Below the pieces are notes generated by a model that did not search any database, was not told the DNA's origin, and saw only the letters and a program-made list of their open reading frames with translations. Source: Frondihabitans sucicola (lineage in GTDB: Bacteria; Actinomycetota; Actinomycetes; Actinomycetales; Microbacteriaceae). Taken from it: DNA of 64,000 bases. The stretch lies in assembly GCF_030296615.1 (NCBI RefSeq), contig NZ_AP027732.1:1426001-1490000 (forward strand), given 5' to 3'. The translations under genes and the position numbers were made by a program. Below are positions 1 through 10,063 of this stretch, piece by piece (the stretch's first letter is position 1; every line of letters starts with the position of its first letter).

Positions 1-1990
1 GCAGCAGCCCCTCCGTCATGCCGTAGGGCGTGTGCGCGCTCGCGTTCGGCATCAGCTCGGCCGCCGCCTCGAGGAGCGGTAACCCCACCGGCGCTCCCGC
101 CGAGAGGAACGTCTCGACCGTGCGCAGGGCGTTCTGCTGCCAGGGGTCGAGCGCGTCGGAGGTCGCCACGACATTGGCGAGCGCCGCGGGCGACAGGAAG
201 ACGACCGTCGCGTCGATCTCGGCCGCGGCATCGGCAACGGCCGTCGCCGTGAGGGTCTTCGGCGAGGTGACGTCCATGTCGGGCGTCACCGAGCGCGCGC
301 CCAGGGCAGGCCCCAGAAGGGCGAACGGCGCGAATCCGGCCACGAGGCCCGTGTCGGGCCCCACGTCGTACGTCTCGGCGAGGGTGCGGCAGACCGCGGC
401 CAGCTGGCCGTGGCTGTACACCACGCCCTTCGCGGGCCCGGTCGAGCCCGACGTGAAGAGGATGGCGGCAGGATCATCCGCGGCTGGTCCGGCAGGAAGG
501 GGCCGGGAGTCCGCGGCGCCGACGGACATCAGCTCGGGCAGCGAGTGCGTCACGCCGAGGGCGATCCTCGTGGCCGCGGGCAGGCTCGTGACCGAGATCT
601 TCTGCCCCGGCCACCCCAGCGCCCTGGCAGCGGACAGCCCGGGCAGCGCGCCGATCACGTGCGCCGGCCAGGCGCCCCGAACGGCTCGGGTCAATCCCTT
701 CACGCCGAGCCCGGCGTCGGCGACCACGACGACGGCGCCGATGCGCAGGCAGGCGTACAGGGCGATCGTCAGGTCGACGCCCGGGGGCACGAGGAGCGAG
801 ACCCGGTCGCCGCGCGCGACTCCGGCACCGAGGAGCCCTTTGGCGAGCCGGTCGACGCGCTGGCCGAGGGCTCGCCAGGAGACGACGCGGGGCGCGGCGT
901 CGACGTCACCCCGGCGGGGCATCTCGACCACGGCTGTCGCGTCGGAGGAGCGTCGCGCGTCGAGGGCGGCGAGGAGGGAGACGGACGAGACGTCGTCGGG
1001 TTCGGCGGGGGCGGGATCCTGCGCTCCCCGGCCGAACCGGTCGCCCAACCAGGTGAGGGCCGCGGCAGCGAAGTCGACGTCTTCTGCGACGAGGTGCCCG
1101 GCGCCCTCGAAACGATGCACGTCGGCCCGCGGGAGTCGCGACACGAGGTCGTCGAGGTAGCGGTCGCTGAAGATCGGGTCTCGCGGCCCCCAGAGCATCA
1201 GGGCCGGGACGTCGACGGAGAGCAGGGCCTCGGCCACGCGACGCCGCTCGGGGTCGCTCGGGTGGCTTGCGCTCGCCGGGATGTCGGCGACGAAAGCGCC
1301 GATACCGCCCCGTCGCGAGGCACCGCGGTAGGGCGCCCGGTAGCCCTCCTTCACGTCGAGGGCGAGAGCAGGATGGCCGAGGGCGAGCGTGGTCTCGAGG
1401 AACGCCGGCGTCGAGACGGTGGCCTTTCCGAGCACACCCCGGCCGAGGGCGAGGCGGAGCGGCGCCGGGATCTTGGACGACTCCGGCTGGTGGACGGCCG
1501 TGTTCAGCAGCATGATTCCGGCGAGGAGGTCGGGATGGTCGACCGCCCAGCCGAGGGAGATGACGCCGCCCCAGTCGTGGCCGAACGTGACGACCTTTCC
1601 GGTCAGTTCGAGGGCGTCGGTGAGGTCGGCGAGGTCGCCGATCCTGAGGGTCAGGTCGCGTTCGACGGCGGTGCGCTCGGAGAAGCCCATGTCGAGTTGG
1701 TCGACGGCGATGACGCGCCAGGCGTCGCCGCCCCTCAGGGCCTGGTCGGTTGCGCCGGAGACGAAGGAGCGCCAGAGGAACGACCAGGTCGGGTTGCCGT
1801 GCACGCAGAGCACGGTGCCGATCGGCGCGATGCCCTCGCGCTCGAGCACGGGACCGTTGTCGAGGACGTGCCAGGTGCGCGCCGCCGCAGGGACGAGACG
1901 CGAGAGAGCAGGATCGAGCCCCGGCAGCCCCGCGGGAGGGAGCGACGCCGGGGCGGGCGCCTGGGCTGCGCGAGGCAGGCGGGAGTTCAC
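1..1990 (-). CDS. oleBC: OleBC fusion: beta-lactone decarboxylase + beta-lactone synthetase (partial)
   Basis: The gene runs off the left edge; about 663 residues are visible. Residues 1 to about 300 form an alpha/beta hydrolase of the haloalkane-dehalogenase type, with GNPTWSFLWR, the nucleophile motif GHDWGG (Asp139) and a later GAGH histidine motif. This matches OleB, which decarboxylates beta-lactones to olefins. From about residue 345 an AMP-forming synthetase domain follows, with TSGSTGPAKG near residues 513-522 and YGMTE close to the edge. This matches OleC, which closes beta-hydroxy acids to beta-lactones. The two are separate proteins in Xanthomonas; the fusion is known from actinobacteria. 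The GTG start overlaps the oleA stop by 4 bases (GTGA), implying translational coupling. The C-terminal adenylation subdomain, and probably oleD, lie outside the window. No frameshift was found. Confidence 0.9.
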   Translation of the reverse strand, partial: MNSRLPRAAQAPAPASLPPAGLPGLDPALSRLVPAAARTWHVLDNGPVLEREGIAPIGTVLCVHGNPTWSFLWRSFVSGATDQALRGGDAWRVIAVDQLDMGFSERTAVERDLTLRIGDLADLTDALELTGKVVTFGHDWGGVISLGWAVDHPDLLAGIMLLNTAVHQPESSKIPAPLRLALGRGVLGKATVSTPAFLETTLALGHPALALDVKEGYRAPYRGASRRGGIGAFVADIPASASHPSDPERRRVAEALLSVDVPALMLWGPRDPIFSDRYLDDLVSRLPRADVHRFEGAGHLVAEDVDFAAAALTWLGDRFGRGAQDPAPAEPDDVSSVSLLAALDARRSSDATAVVEMPRRGDVDAAPRVVSWRALGQRVDRLAKGLLGAGVARGDRVSLLVPPGVDLTIALYACLRIGAVVVVADAGLGVKGLTRAVRGAWPAHVIGALPGLSAARALGWPGQKISVTSLPAATRIALGVTHSLPELMSVGAADSRPLPAGPAADDPAAILFTSGSTGPAKGVVYSHGQLAAVCRTLAETYDVGPDTGLVAGFAPFALLGPALGARSVTPDMDVTSPKTLTATAVADAAAEIDATVVFLSPAALANVVATSDALDPWQQNALRTVETFLSAGAPVGLPLLEAAAELMPNASAHTPYGMTEGLL

Positions 1991-3009
1991 CAGGCGAGCT
2001 CGGTCATCGCGGTGTTGATACCGGAGCCGACGCCCATGAGCAGGACCCGGTCGCCCTTGCTGAGCGTCTGCGACTCGCGTGCCAGCGTGATCGGGATCGA
2101 GGCCGATCCCACGTTGCCGAGCGTCGGGTAGGTGAGGGGGACGAGCGCCCGATCGATCCCGGCGGACTTGACGAAGTCGGCGGTGTGGATGTCGGACACC
2201 TGGTGCATGACGTAGCGGTCCATGTGCGCCCAGTTCCACTCGAGCTTGGCGTCGCTCCAGGCCTGGACCACGAGCTCCATGCCGTGCTTGAGCAGGCCCT
2301 TCGCGTCGGTGAACATTCCGTTCACGGTGCCGACGCAGAGGTCGTTGTACTGGCTGGCGGAGCGGGTGATGCCACCGACGATGCGGTGCCCTTCGGGGTG
2401 GAGGTCGGCTCGGCCCAGGACGGCCGCGGCCGCTCCCGATCCGAGCGTGAGCGACGCGAACTCGCTCATGAAGTCTTTCCGAGCGATGTTGCCGTTGAGG
2501 AGGCGGTCGACGGTGTTCGTCTGCACGTCGTCGAAGTCTTCGCCGTCGATGATGATCGCGTAGTCGACCTGGCCCGCGTCGATGAGCGACGCGGCGAGGT
2601 TCATGCCGTTGACGAAGCCGAGGCATGCGTTGGCGATGTCGAAGTTGAGAGCGGCGGAGCCGAGGCCCAGGCCGTCGTGCAGGTGGACGGCGACGCTCGG
2701 CTCAAGGTTGCGGCGCGTGATCGACGTGTTGATGAGGAGCCCGACCTGGTCGGGACGGATGCCCGCCTCGGACAGGGCGCGCTTGCCCGCCTCGATGGCA
2801 GCCTTCTCGAAAGTCTGCGTGTCGCTCCAGTTACGGCGCTCGAAGACTCCGGCCACCCTCTGGAGCAGCCCTTTGGGCAGTTTGAGGCGTTTGAGGACGG
2901 GTTGAAGTCGTCGATCGAGTTCGTCGGAGGTGGTGACGCGGTCGGCCATGATGCTCGTGACCGACAGGAGGGCGACATTCTTGTGCCGCGTCGTTGCATT
3001 TCCGTCCAA
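1987..3009 (-). CDS. oleA: OleA, acyl-CoA head-to-head condensing thiolase
   Basis: This 340-residue thiolase-fold protein joins two fatty acyl-CoAs into a beta-keto acid, the first step of long-chain olefin synthesis. The catalytic triad can be read: Cys129 in NACLGF, His269 in VMHQVSD and Asn299 in LGNVGSAS. The spacing is close to that of Xanthomonas OleA (Cys143, His285, Asn315). I take the TTG start because a GGGAG Shine-Dalgarno lies just upstream and the N-terminus MDGNATTRHKN resembles other actinobacterial OleA proteins. The next in-frame Met is residue 21. It is the first gene of an operon with oleBC. The product would be membrane-associated very-long-chain alkenes. Confidence 0.92.
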   Translation of the reverse strand: MDGNATTRHKNVALLSVTSIMADRVTTSDELDRRLQPVLKRLKLPKGLLQRVAGVFERRNWSDTQTFEKAAIEAGKRALSEAGIRPDQVGLLINTSITRRNLEPSVAVHLHDGLGLGSAALNFDIANACLGFVNGMNLAASLIDAGQVDYAIIIDGEDFDDVQTNTVDRLLNGNIARKDFMSEFASLTLGSGAAAAVLGRADLHPEGHRIVGGITRSASQYNDLCVGTVNGMFTDAKGLLKHGMELVVQAWSDAKLEWNWAHMDRYVMHQVSDIHTADFVKSAGIDRALVPLTYPTLGNVGSASIPITLARESQTLSKGDRVLLMGVGSGINTAMTELAW

Positions 3010-3120
3010 CGGGACTCCCTATCGAGTTTTCTCGGGTCGTTTTGTACCCCCTCGAGTTTACGACCGAGTCAACTGGATAAGTGCCTGAAGCTTTCCCCCG
3101 CGCATGCCTGATGCGGCATA

Positions 3121-3762
3121 CTACTTCTTCTTTTTCGCAATCGGGGTGAACTCGAAGTGCCAGGGCTCGCCGAAGGTGTTACCGATCGGGTACCAGCCGT
3201 ACTTGGGGCCGTTGGCGTCCGCCCATTTCTTCTCGGTGCTTCCCGCCTTGTTCACGTTCGCGCCGAAGTCGACCGCCAGGGCCCAGCCGTGAACGGAGGT
3301 GCCGGGAACGGCCGCCACCGAGGTGTGGGGTTTCTGGACCCAGTACTTGCCGGCCCACTCGACGTCCTTCTTCTGCGGTGTGCTGTGCGCCGTGTAGCGC
3401 GAGGTGAAGATCGACTTCTGGGTGTCGTAGGTGCGGTAGCCCTCCGTGACGCTCAGTGGTTTCTTGAACTTCGTCTTGAACGCCGAGGCGAGAGAGTTGT
3501 AGGCCGTGGCGGCGTCGGGGCGGAGCCACCCGTTGGAGACCTTGGACAGCGACGTCAGCGGAATCTTGCCGTTGGGGTAGCCGCCCCAGGATTTGCTCGC
3601 GGCGTCGGCCGGAGTCGCGGAGGCACCGAGGACGAGGGCGAGGGACGCTGCTGCGGCGATGGCGGCCACGGCCAGCCGGCCGCGGGCGCTGCGCGTGCCG
3701 CTGCCCGCGCCGCTGCGGTCGCTCGCGCCGCTCGGGGTCGTGGTCGGGGTCGATGTGATCAT
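3121..3762 (-). CDS. M15-family D-alanyl-D-alanine carboxypeptidase (VanY-like), secreted
   Basis: This 213-residue exported zinc peptidase is predicted to trim the terminal D-Ala from peptidoglycan stem peptides. A basic N-region, a hydrophobic stretch at about residues 29-48 and an Ala-rich cleavage site near residue 55 form a signal peptide. The M15 signatures are complete: EGYRTYDTQ (Arg110), SVHGWALAVDFG (His158 and Asp165) and EPWHFEF (Glu199 and His202). The protein ends in a Lys-rich tail. A GAGGG Shine-Dalgarno lies 7 bases before the ATG. It stands alone, without van resistance partners, so housekeeping wall maturation is more likely than vancomycin resistance. Confidence 0.88.
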   Translation of the reverse strand: MITSTPTTTPSGASDRSGAGSGTRSARGRLAVAAIAAAASLALVLGASATPADAASKSWGGYPNGKIPLTSLSKVSNGWLRPDAATAYNSLASAFKTKFKKPLSVTEGYRTYDTQKSIFTSRYTAHSTPQKKDVEWAGKYWVQKPHTSVAAVPGTSVHGWALAVDFGANVNKAGSTEKKWADANGPKYGWYPIGNTFGEPWHFEFTPIAKKKK

Positions 3763-3960
3763 GCTTCGACCCTCGCATCATCCTTCCGGATGATCTCCCC
3801 CAGAGAAGGTCGCCCCAGAACGGGGGCGTGCCCGGCGTGTCACCGTTTCCGCCCGCCCGCCGCCGCTAAAGAACGCCCCAGCGCCGCCACCGCCCGGGCT
3901 TCACTGCGGTCGCTCGGCGGCGACGCCACATCTTGCCCCCACCGTGGCGGCACTGCAGGG

Positions 3961-4232
3961 GTCTCTCCGCGGACGCCCTGCGGGGACGCCACCCCGCAAG
4001 CCCCACGCGCCGGCGCCCCAGAGGTCTCTCTGCGGACGCCCTGCGGGGACGCCACCCCGCAAGCCTCACGCGCCGGCACCCACTCCATCTACGAGCAACC
4101 CTTGCGGGCTGGCGGCGGGGACGCCAGCCCCACAGACTTGGCAGCGGGGACGCCACCCCGCAAGCCTCACGCGCCGGCACCCACTCCATCTACGAGCAAC
4201 CCTTGCGGGCTGGCGGCGGGGACGCCAGCCCC
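3961..4232. repeat. Nested direct repeats beside tRNA-Thr
   Basis: The 480-base gap between the carboxypeptidase gene and tRNA-Thr has no convincing gene. It contains two tandem families. A unit of about 60 bases beginning GTCTCTC(C/T)GCGGACGCCC starts at 3961 and again at 4024. An 87-base segment containing ACTCCATCTACGAGCAACCC occurs at about 4046-4132 and again at about 4147-4233, and the copies look identical. All copies carry variants of GGGGACGCCA followed by CCCC or GCCCC. The frames across it only give Arg/Pro-rich shadow peptides. Confidence 0.8.
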
Positions 4233-4243
4233 CAAAAACACAG

Positions 4244-4316
4244 GGCCGACAGCGGGACTTGAACCCGCAACCTGCTGTTTACAAGACAGCTGCGCTACCA
4301 ATTGCGCCATGTCGGC
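4244..4316 (-). tRNA. tRNA-Thr (anticodon TGT)
   Basis: On the minus strand the cloverleaf folds fully. The acceptor stem GCCGACA pairs with TGTCGGC. The D-stem is GCGC/GCGC, the anticodon stem GCTGT/ACAGC encloses loop CTTGTAA, and the T-arm is GCGGG-TTCAAGT-CCCGC. Anticodon TGT reads ACA and other Thr codons. The 3' CCA is not encoded. Confidence 0.96.
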
Positions 4317-4411
4317 AAGTGCGAACAGTCTAAAGGACGCCCGCCGTGTGCGACGAGGTCGCGCGAGGGCATACCCTAGGAGAAGCGTTCGTAGAGTCTC
4401 GAGGAGCCAAG

Positions 4412-4597
4412 TTGTCCAACATCGTCATCGCCGTGGTCGCCATCGCGCTGTTCCTCTTCGGAATCCTGTGCTTCGGTCTGGCCTTCCAGGTCGATGAGGC
4501 CTGGCGTTTCTTGACGTTCCTCGGCGGCATCCTCGCGTGCACGGCTGCGCTCTTCATCCCGATGACGTTCATCGGTCGTAGCAACCGATCCTGGTAA
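4412..4597 (+). CDS. Small two-helix membrane protein, unknown function
   Basis: The protein is about 61 residues if translation starts at the TTG at 4412, which has GAGGAG 5 bases upstream. The frame is also open to an ATG at 4346, but that has no ribosome site. Two hydrophobic helices can be seen: NIVIAVVAIALFLFGILCFG, then FLTFLGGILACTAALFIP. They are separated by a short polar loop, and the protein ends in a basic tail. It is divergent from tRNA-Thr and convergent with the nitroreductase gene. I do not recognise the family. Confidence 0.7.
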   Translation: MSNIVIAVVAIALFLFGILCFGLAFQVDEAWRFLTFLGGILACTAALFIPMTFIGRSNRSW

Positions 4598-4624
4598 GGC
4601 CCTCTCGGCGCCGAAGGGTCGCAG

Positions 4625-5182
4625 CTACAGGCTGCTGACGAACCGGGCCGCGTCCAGCGGCTTCCGCGGTTTCTCGTCGCCTTCGATGCCGCCGACGTAC
4701 AGCCAGCCGAGCAGCTTCTCGCCGTCGGCCAGGCCGTGTGCCGCCGCCACCTCGGCCGACCTCGTCCAGATTCCGGTGCGCCACATGACGCCCCATCCCG
4801 CTTCGTCCAGCAGCAGGCTCAGCAGGTGAGCCACGCCCGAGGCGACCGACTCCTGCTCCCACTCCGGAACCTTGCGGCTCTCGCGCGGTGAGAGGACCAC
4901 CGCCAGAAGCAGCGGCGCTCGCAGGGGTTTGCCGGCGAGTTTGTCGGCGGCGTGGCCTTCTGCACCCCCTGCGACGGCGATGGCGCGGCCGACGCGCTCG
5001 CGCGCTGCACCGCGGATCTCGATGATCCGCCACGGTTCGAGGCCCGAGTGGTCTGCCACCGTGCCTGCCGCGGCGACGAGCTCGAGGAGCTCGTCGTGTG
5101 TCGGAGCCTCGCCGTTCACCTTCGACCGGGAACGCCGGCGGAGCGCCGCCTCGCGAACGGGCGCGCGTCCCGCTTCGCCCAC
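4625..5182 (-). CDS. Nitroreductase family protein
   Basis: This is a flavin-dependent nitroreductase-like oxidoreductase of 185 residues. It is recognised from RRRSRSKVNGEAPTHDEL near the N-terminus (FMN phosphate-binding Arg/Ser), the VADHSGLEPWR motif and the C-terminal GWLYVGG. I place the start at the GTG at 5182, which shares one base with the msrB stop (TAGTG). The frame stays open farther upstream but would then overlap all of msrB. Coupling to methionine sulfoxide reductase suggests a role in redox or electrophile stress; the substrate is unknown. Confidence 0.82.
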   Translation of the reverse strand: MGEAGRAPVREAALRRRSRSKVNGEAPTHDELLELVAAAGTVADHSGLEPWRIIEIRGAARERVGRAIAVAGGAEGHAADKLAGKPLRAPLLLAVVLSPRESRKVPEWEQESVASGVAHLLSLLLDEAGWGVMWRTGIWTRSAEVAAAHGLADGEKLLGWLYVGGIEGDEKPRKPLDAARFVSSL

Positions 5183-5583
5183 TACTCGCCGGCCTCGAAG
5201 CTGAGGGACAGGCTGTTCATGCAGTAGCGGTCGCCGGTCGGCGTGCCGAAACCGTCGTCGAACACGTGGCCCAGGTGCGAGCCGCAGTTCGCGCAGCGGA
5301 CCTCGGTGCGGACCATGCCGAGCGACTTGTCTTCGATCAGTTCGACGGCCTCCGGGCGGACCGACTCGTAGAACGACGGCCATCCGCAGTTCGAGTCGAA
5401 CTTCGTACCGCTCTTGAACAGCTCGTTGCCGCAGGCGGCGCAGGTGTAGACGCCGGCGCGGCTCTCGTCGAGCAGTTCGCCCGTCCACGGGCGTTCGGTG
5501 GCGGCCTGCCGCAGAACGGCGAACTCCTCGGGGCTCAGCTCTTCGCGCCACTCTGCGTCTGTCTTCTCGACCTTGTACTCCAC
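5182..5583 (-). CDS. msrB: Peptide-methionine (R)-S-oxide reductase MsrB
   Basis: This 133-residue enzyme repairs methionine-R-sulfoxide in proteins. It has the two zinc-binding CxxC pairs (CAAC and CANC), the FDSNCGWPSF motif and the catalytic cysteine in RYCMNSLSL. These are all the hallmarks of a full-length zinc-type MsrB. The ATG start is followed directly by the usual EYKVEKTDAEWREEL opening, and an AGGAG-type site lies upstream. It is first in a two-gene operon with the nitroreductase. Confidence 0.95.
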   Translation of the reverse strand: MEYKVEKTDAEWREELSPEEFAVLRQAATERPWTGELLDESRAGVYTCAACGNELFKSGTKFDSNCGWPSFYESVRPEAVELIEDKSLGMVRTEVRCANCGSHLGHVFDDGFGTPTGDRYCMNSLSLSFEAGE

Positions 5584-5702
5584 GAGGTGCTCCTTCTTCG
5601 GTGTTCGTTGCCGCGTTGCGGGTCACTCCGGACCCACCCCATTCAACACGGAGCGGGGCCCGATGATTCCGTGAGTCGACCGGGTGCACGCTGTGCGTAA
5701 CC

Positions 5703-5708
5703 CTAGGC
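5703..5708 (+). promoter_or_regulatory. TAGGCT -10 box of a leaderless gene
   Basis: TAGGCT lies 7 bases before the ATG of the DUF2332 gene and no Shine-Dalgarno is present, so transcription probably starts at or next to the ATG. The same hexamer stands upstream of the DUF3263 gene (about 6757), tRNA-Arg (about 21861) and the Gfo/Idh gene at 61713 (61632). Confidence 0.55.
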
Positions 5709-5715
5709 TGGACGC

Positions 5716-6702
5716 ATGACCACGGCCGAACGGTTTCGCGAGTTCGCAACCGCGGCGGCCCGTCAGAACTCTCCCCTCTACGCGGAGTGGGCCGACCGGA
5801 TCGTCGTCGACGACGTGATCCTGCGCCTCATCGATCAGGCGCGGCCCGGTCAGCGCCAACCCGTGCTCGTGTTCGCCGTCGCGCGTCTGCTGGGCGCACC
5901 CGAGGCGCCCTACGAGGCCCTGCACGAGTGGCTGATCGCTCACCGCGAGGCCTTCCTCGCCGAGCTCGACGTGCGCCTCACGCAGACCAACGACGTCCGT
6001 CGCGTGGCGCCGGTCGCGCTCGCGCTCGCCGAGGCCCGACTTGACGGACCGGTCGCCCTCCTCGAGGTCGGCGCGGCGGCCGGCCTCGGGCTCTACCCCG
6101 ACCGGTACCGGATCGACGTCGCGAGTGCGAGCGGCTCCCGCACGCTGGGTGATCCGCAGAGCTCTGTTCGTCTCACCCTCCGCGTCGAGGGCGAACCGAG
6201 GGGCGCGCAGGATCCCCGGGCACTGCCTTCGATCCGACACCGGGCCGGCCTCGACGTGGCGCCCCTCGACGTGCGCCGCGCGGCCGACGCCGTCTGGCTC
6301 GAGACGCTGCTCTGGCCGGGCCAGGGTGACCGTGTCGCGCTCCTGCGATCCGCGGTCGACGTGGCGCGGCGTGATCCTGCGGCGATCGCTGCCGGAGATG
6401 CCGTGGACGGCCTCGACTCGCTCGTGTCCGGCGTTCCGGCCGGGATCACGCCCGTCGTCGTCACGGCCGGAACCCTCGTCTACCTCCCGGGCGCCCGGCG
6501 TCAGGAGTTCGTCGACGCCGTCGCTCGACTCGGTGTCCGGTGGATCTCGTACGAGAAGACCGGCCTGCTCGCCGGGATCCACGCGACCCTCGGCGATCCT
6601 GCGCGCTCGCTCACCGGGTCGGAGCACTTCGCGACCCTGGCTCTCGACGGACGCGCCCTCGGCACGGGCGACGCTCACGGCACCCGCCTGAATCGGCCGT
6701 GA
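5716..6702 (+). CDS. DUF2332 family protein
   Basis: This is a 328-residue soluble protein of the DUF2332 family, which is widespread in actinobacteria and has no established function. It has the family's helical N-terminal half and the central LLEVGAAAGLGLYPDRY motif, which resembles a Gly-rich SAM-binding loop. The VRWISYEKTGLL segment near the C-terminus is also present. The methyltransferase-like reading is an inference only. It is apparently leaderless from its own promoter and sits upstream of DUF3263. Confidence 0.85.
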   Translation: MTTAERFREFATAAARQNSPLYAEWADRIVVDDVILRLIDQARPGQRQPVLVFAVARLLGAPEAPYEALHEWLIAHREAFLAELDVRLTQTNDVRRVAPVALALAEARLDGPVALLEVGAAAGLGLYPDRYRIDVASASGSRTLGDPQSSVRLTLRVEGEPRGAQDPRALPSIRHRAGLDVAPLDVRRAADAVWLETLLWPGQGDRVALLRSAVDVARRDPAAIAAGDAVDGLDSLVSGVPAGITPVVVTAGTLVYLPGARRQEFVDAVARLGVRWISYEKTGLLAGIHATLGDPARSLTGSEHFATLALDGRALGTGDAHGTRLNRP

Positions 6703-6786
6703 CCGCCCCGATCGTACGCACCACGCCGTGCCTGCGCGATCCTGCCCGCCCGTGACTCTAGGCTGGCCGGGACCGAAGGGCGGCTC

Positions 6787-7059
6787 ATGCGAGAAGACGA
6801 GGCAGGTGTGCTCGGTTCCCTCAGCGAACGCGATCGACGCATCCTCGATTTCGAGCAGGACGCCCCCGTCTCGGTGGCCCGCAAAGAGGCTGCCATCCGC
6901 AAAGAACTCGGTCTCACCGCACCGCGATATCAGCAATTGCTCGGTTCGCTCATAGAAAAACCCGCTGCACTTGCCTACGCGCCCATGCTCGTCGCGAGAC
7001 TCCTGCGTCTCCGCGACTCGAGAGCCGCAGCGCGCAGCGCCCGCACCTTCGGGCACTGA
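6787..7059 (+). CDS. DUF3263 small helical protein
   Basis: This 90-residue protein of the actinobacterial DUF3263 family has the motifs LSERDRRILDFE, ELGLTAPRYQQLL and a C-terminal LVARLLRLRDSR. The predicted fold is a short helix-turn-helix-like bundle, so a DNA-binding regulator is plausible but unproven. A TAGGCT -10 lies about 30 bases upstream. It is probably co-transcribed with the LytR_C gene starting 30 bases downstream, an order common in this group. Confidence 0.85.
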   Translation: MREDEAGVLGSLSERDRRILDFEQDAPVSVARKEAAIRKELGLTAPRYQQLLGSLIEKPAALAYAPMLVARLLRLRDSRAAARSARTFGH

Positions 7060-7088
7060 CCCGCCGACCCACGGAAGACCGCTAAGCC

Positions 7089-7706
7089 ATGGCCAAGTTC
7101 CCGCCCGATCGTTTCGACGGGGTGCCCGACTCCCTCCTCCGCGTGGGTGCGCATCGCTCCGGCAAGCGCCGCCACTCGGGCTGGATCGTCTTCGCCTGGG
7201 CCGCCCTGGCCTGTGGCGTCATCGTCGCGGTGGGCATCGGCGCGCTCTCGCTGTCCAACAACAGCTTCCAGTTCACCGATCCCGGGGCCGGCTCGACGTC
7301 GGGCTCGTCGTCGTCGTCCTCGTCGTCGTCGTCGTCGTCCTCTTCCTCGTCGTCCTCGTCGAAGACGCCCAGCTCGACTCCGACTCCGACGACCGCGCCG
7401 CTGCTCGACCCGTCGAAGATCCCGTCCACGACGACGATCACGATCCTGAACGCGACCACCACGGCCGGACTCGCTGCGAACGCCGGCACGGCGCTCAAGA
7501 ACGGCGGCTGGACGGTCGGCAACGAGGGCAATGCGTCGAGCAACGTGGCGACGTCGGTCGTCTACTACGACAACTCCGACGCGCTCAACAAGTCGATCGC
7601 GCTCGGAATCGCCCAGAAGCTCGGGATCGCCACGGCAGAGCAGAGCACCGCTTTCCCGGGGGCCACCATCACGGTCGTCTTGGGATCCGACTACAAAGCC
7701 CAGTGA
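7089..7706 (+). CDS. Membrane-anchored LytR C-terminal domain protein
   Basis: The protein has 205 residues. A cytoplasmic basic N-terminus of about 30 residues precedes one transmembrane helix (about 33-56). An extracellular low-complexity Ser/Thr/Pro linker of about 25 serines follows, encoded by a TCG/TCC run near 7310-7365. A LytR_C domain occupies about residues 118-205 (TTITILNATTTAGLAANAG to GATITVVLGSDY). LytR_C domains occur alone or behind LCP enzymes that attach polymers to peptidoglycan; here no LCP catalytic domain is present. A role in wall polymer biology is an inference. Confidence 0.85.
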   Translation: MAKFPPDRFDGVPDSLLRVGAHRSGKRRHSGWIVFAWAALACGVIVAVGIGALSLSNNSFQFTDPGAGSTSGSSSSSSSSSSSSSSSSSSSKTPSSTPTPTTAPLLDPSKIPSTTTITILNATTTAGLAANAGTALKNGGWTVGNEGNASSNVATSVVYYDNSDALNKSIALGIAQKLGIATAEQSTAFPGATITVVLGSDYKAQ

Positions 7707-7907
7707 CGTCGTGATCCTGGCCCGTGCGTGACAGGAAATGACGAGTCAGGTTACGGCCGTGTTAAGAAGCGCTCGTTTTGGTTCGCCCGGCCCTGTTTTT
7801 TACCGTCGGGGTACAGTTTTCGGCCCGTTTCTTCATTACTATCTGGAACCAGTCGGCACTCCGCAACTGGGCTGGTGCCGCATGTCACACAGCTAGAGGA
7901 GTACGAA

Positions 7908-9918
<2,011 letters not shown>

Positions 9919-9938
9919 GTCCGAGCTGATTCAGGCCC

Positions 9939-9967
9939 AGGCCGGTTCCCCTTCGGGGAGCCGGCCT
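9939..9967 (+). terminator. groEL terminator
   Basis: A hairpin AGGCCGGTTCCCC-ttc-GGGGAGCCGGCCT begins about 20 bases after the groEL stop and is followed by TCG-rich sequence. Confidence 0.8.
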
Positions 9968-10063
9968 TCGTCGTCGACGGGTGGTGGTGGCGTGGCGATG
10001 CAAGGTCGCCGGGCGGGGCAGCGCGGGAAGCGGGCCGGACAGACGCGGCGGCGCGGTAGCGGG

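Noticed and set aside
410..3111. Long plus-strand frames opposite oleBC and oleA
   Set aside because: They lack ribosome sites and domain motifs, while the minus strand reads complete hydrolase, synthetase and thiolase motifs.
3121..3762. Vancomycin-resistance VanY
   Set aside because: No vanHAX or vanRS genes are adjacent; isolated M15 carboxypeptidases are common wall enzymes.
3961..4233. CRISPR array
   Set aside because: The repeats are 60-87 bases, partly nested, without uniform spacers, and no cas genes are nearby.
7310..7365. TCG/TCC microsatellite as a phase-variation tract
   Set aside because: The triplet run encodes a Ser linker in frame; length changes would not shift the frame.
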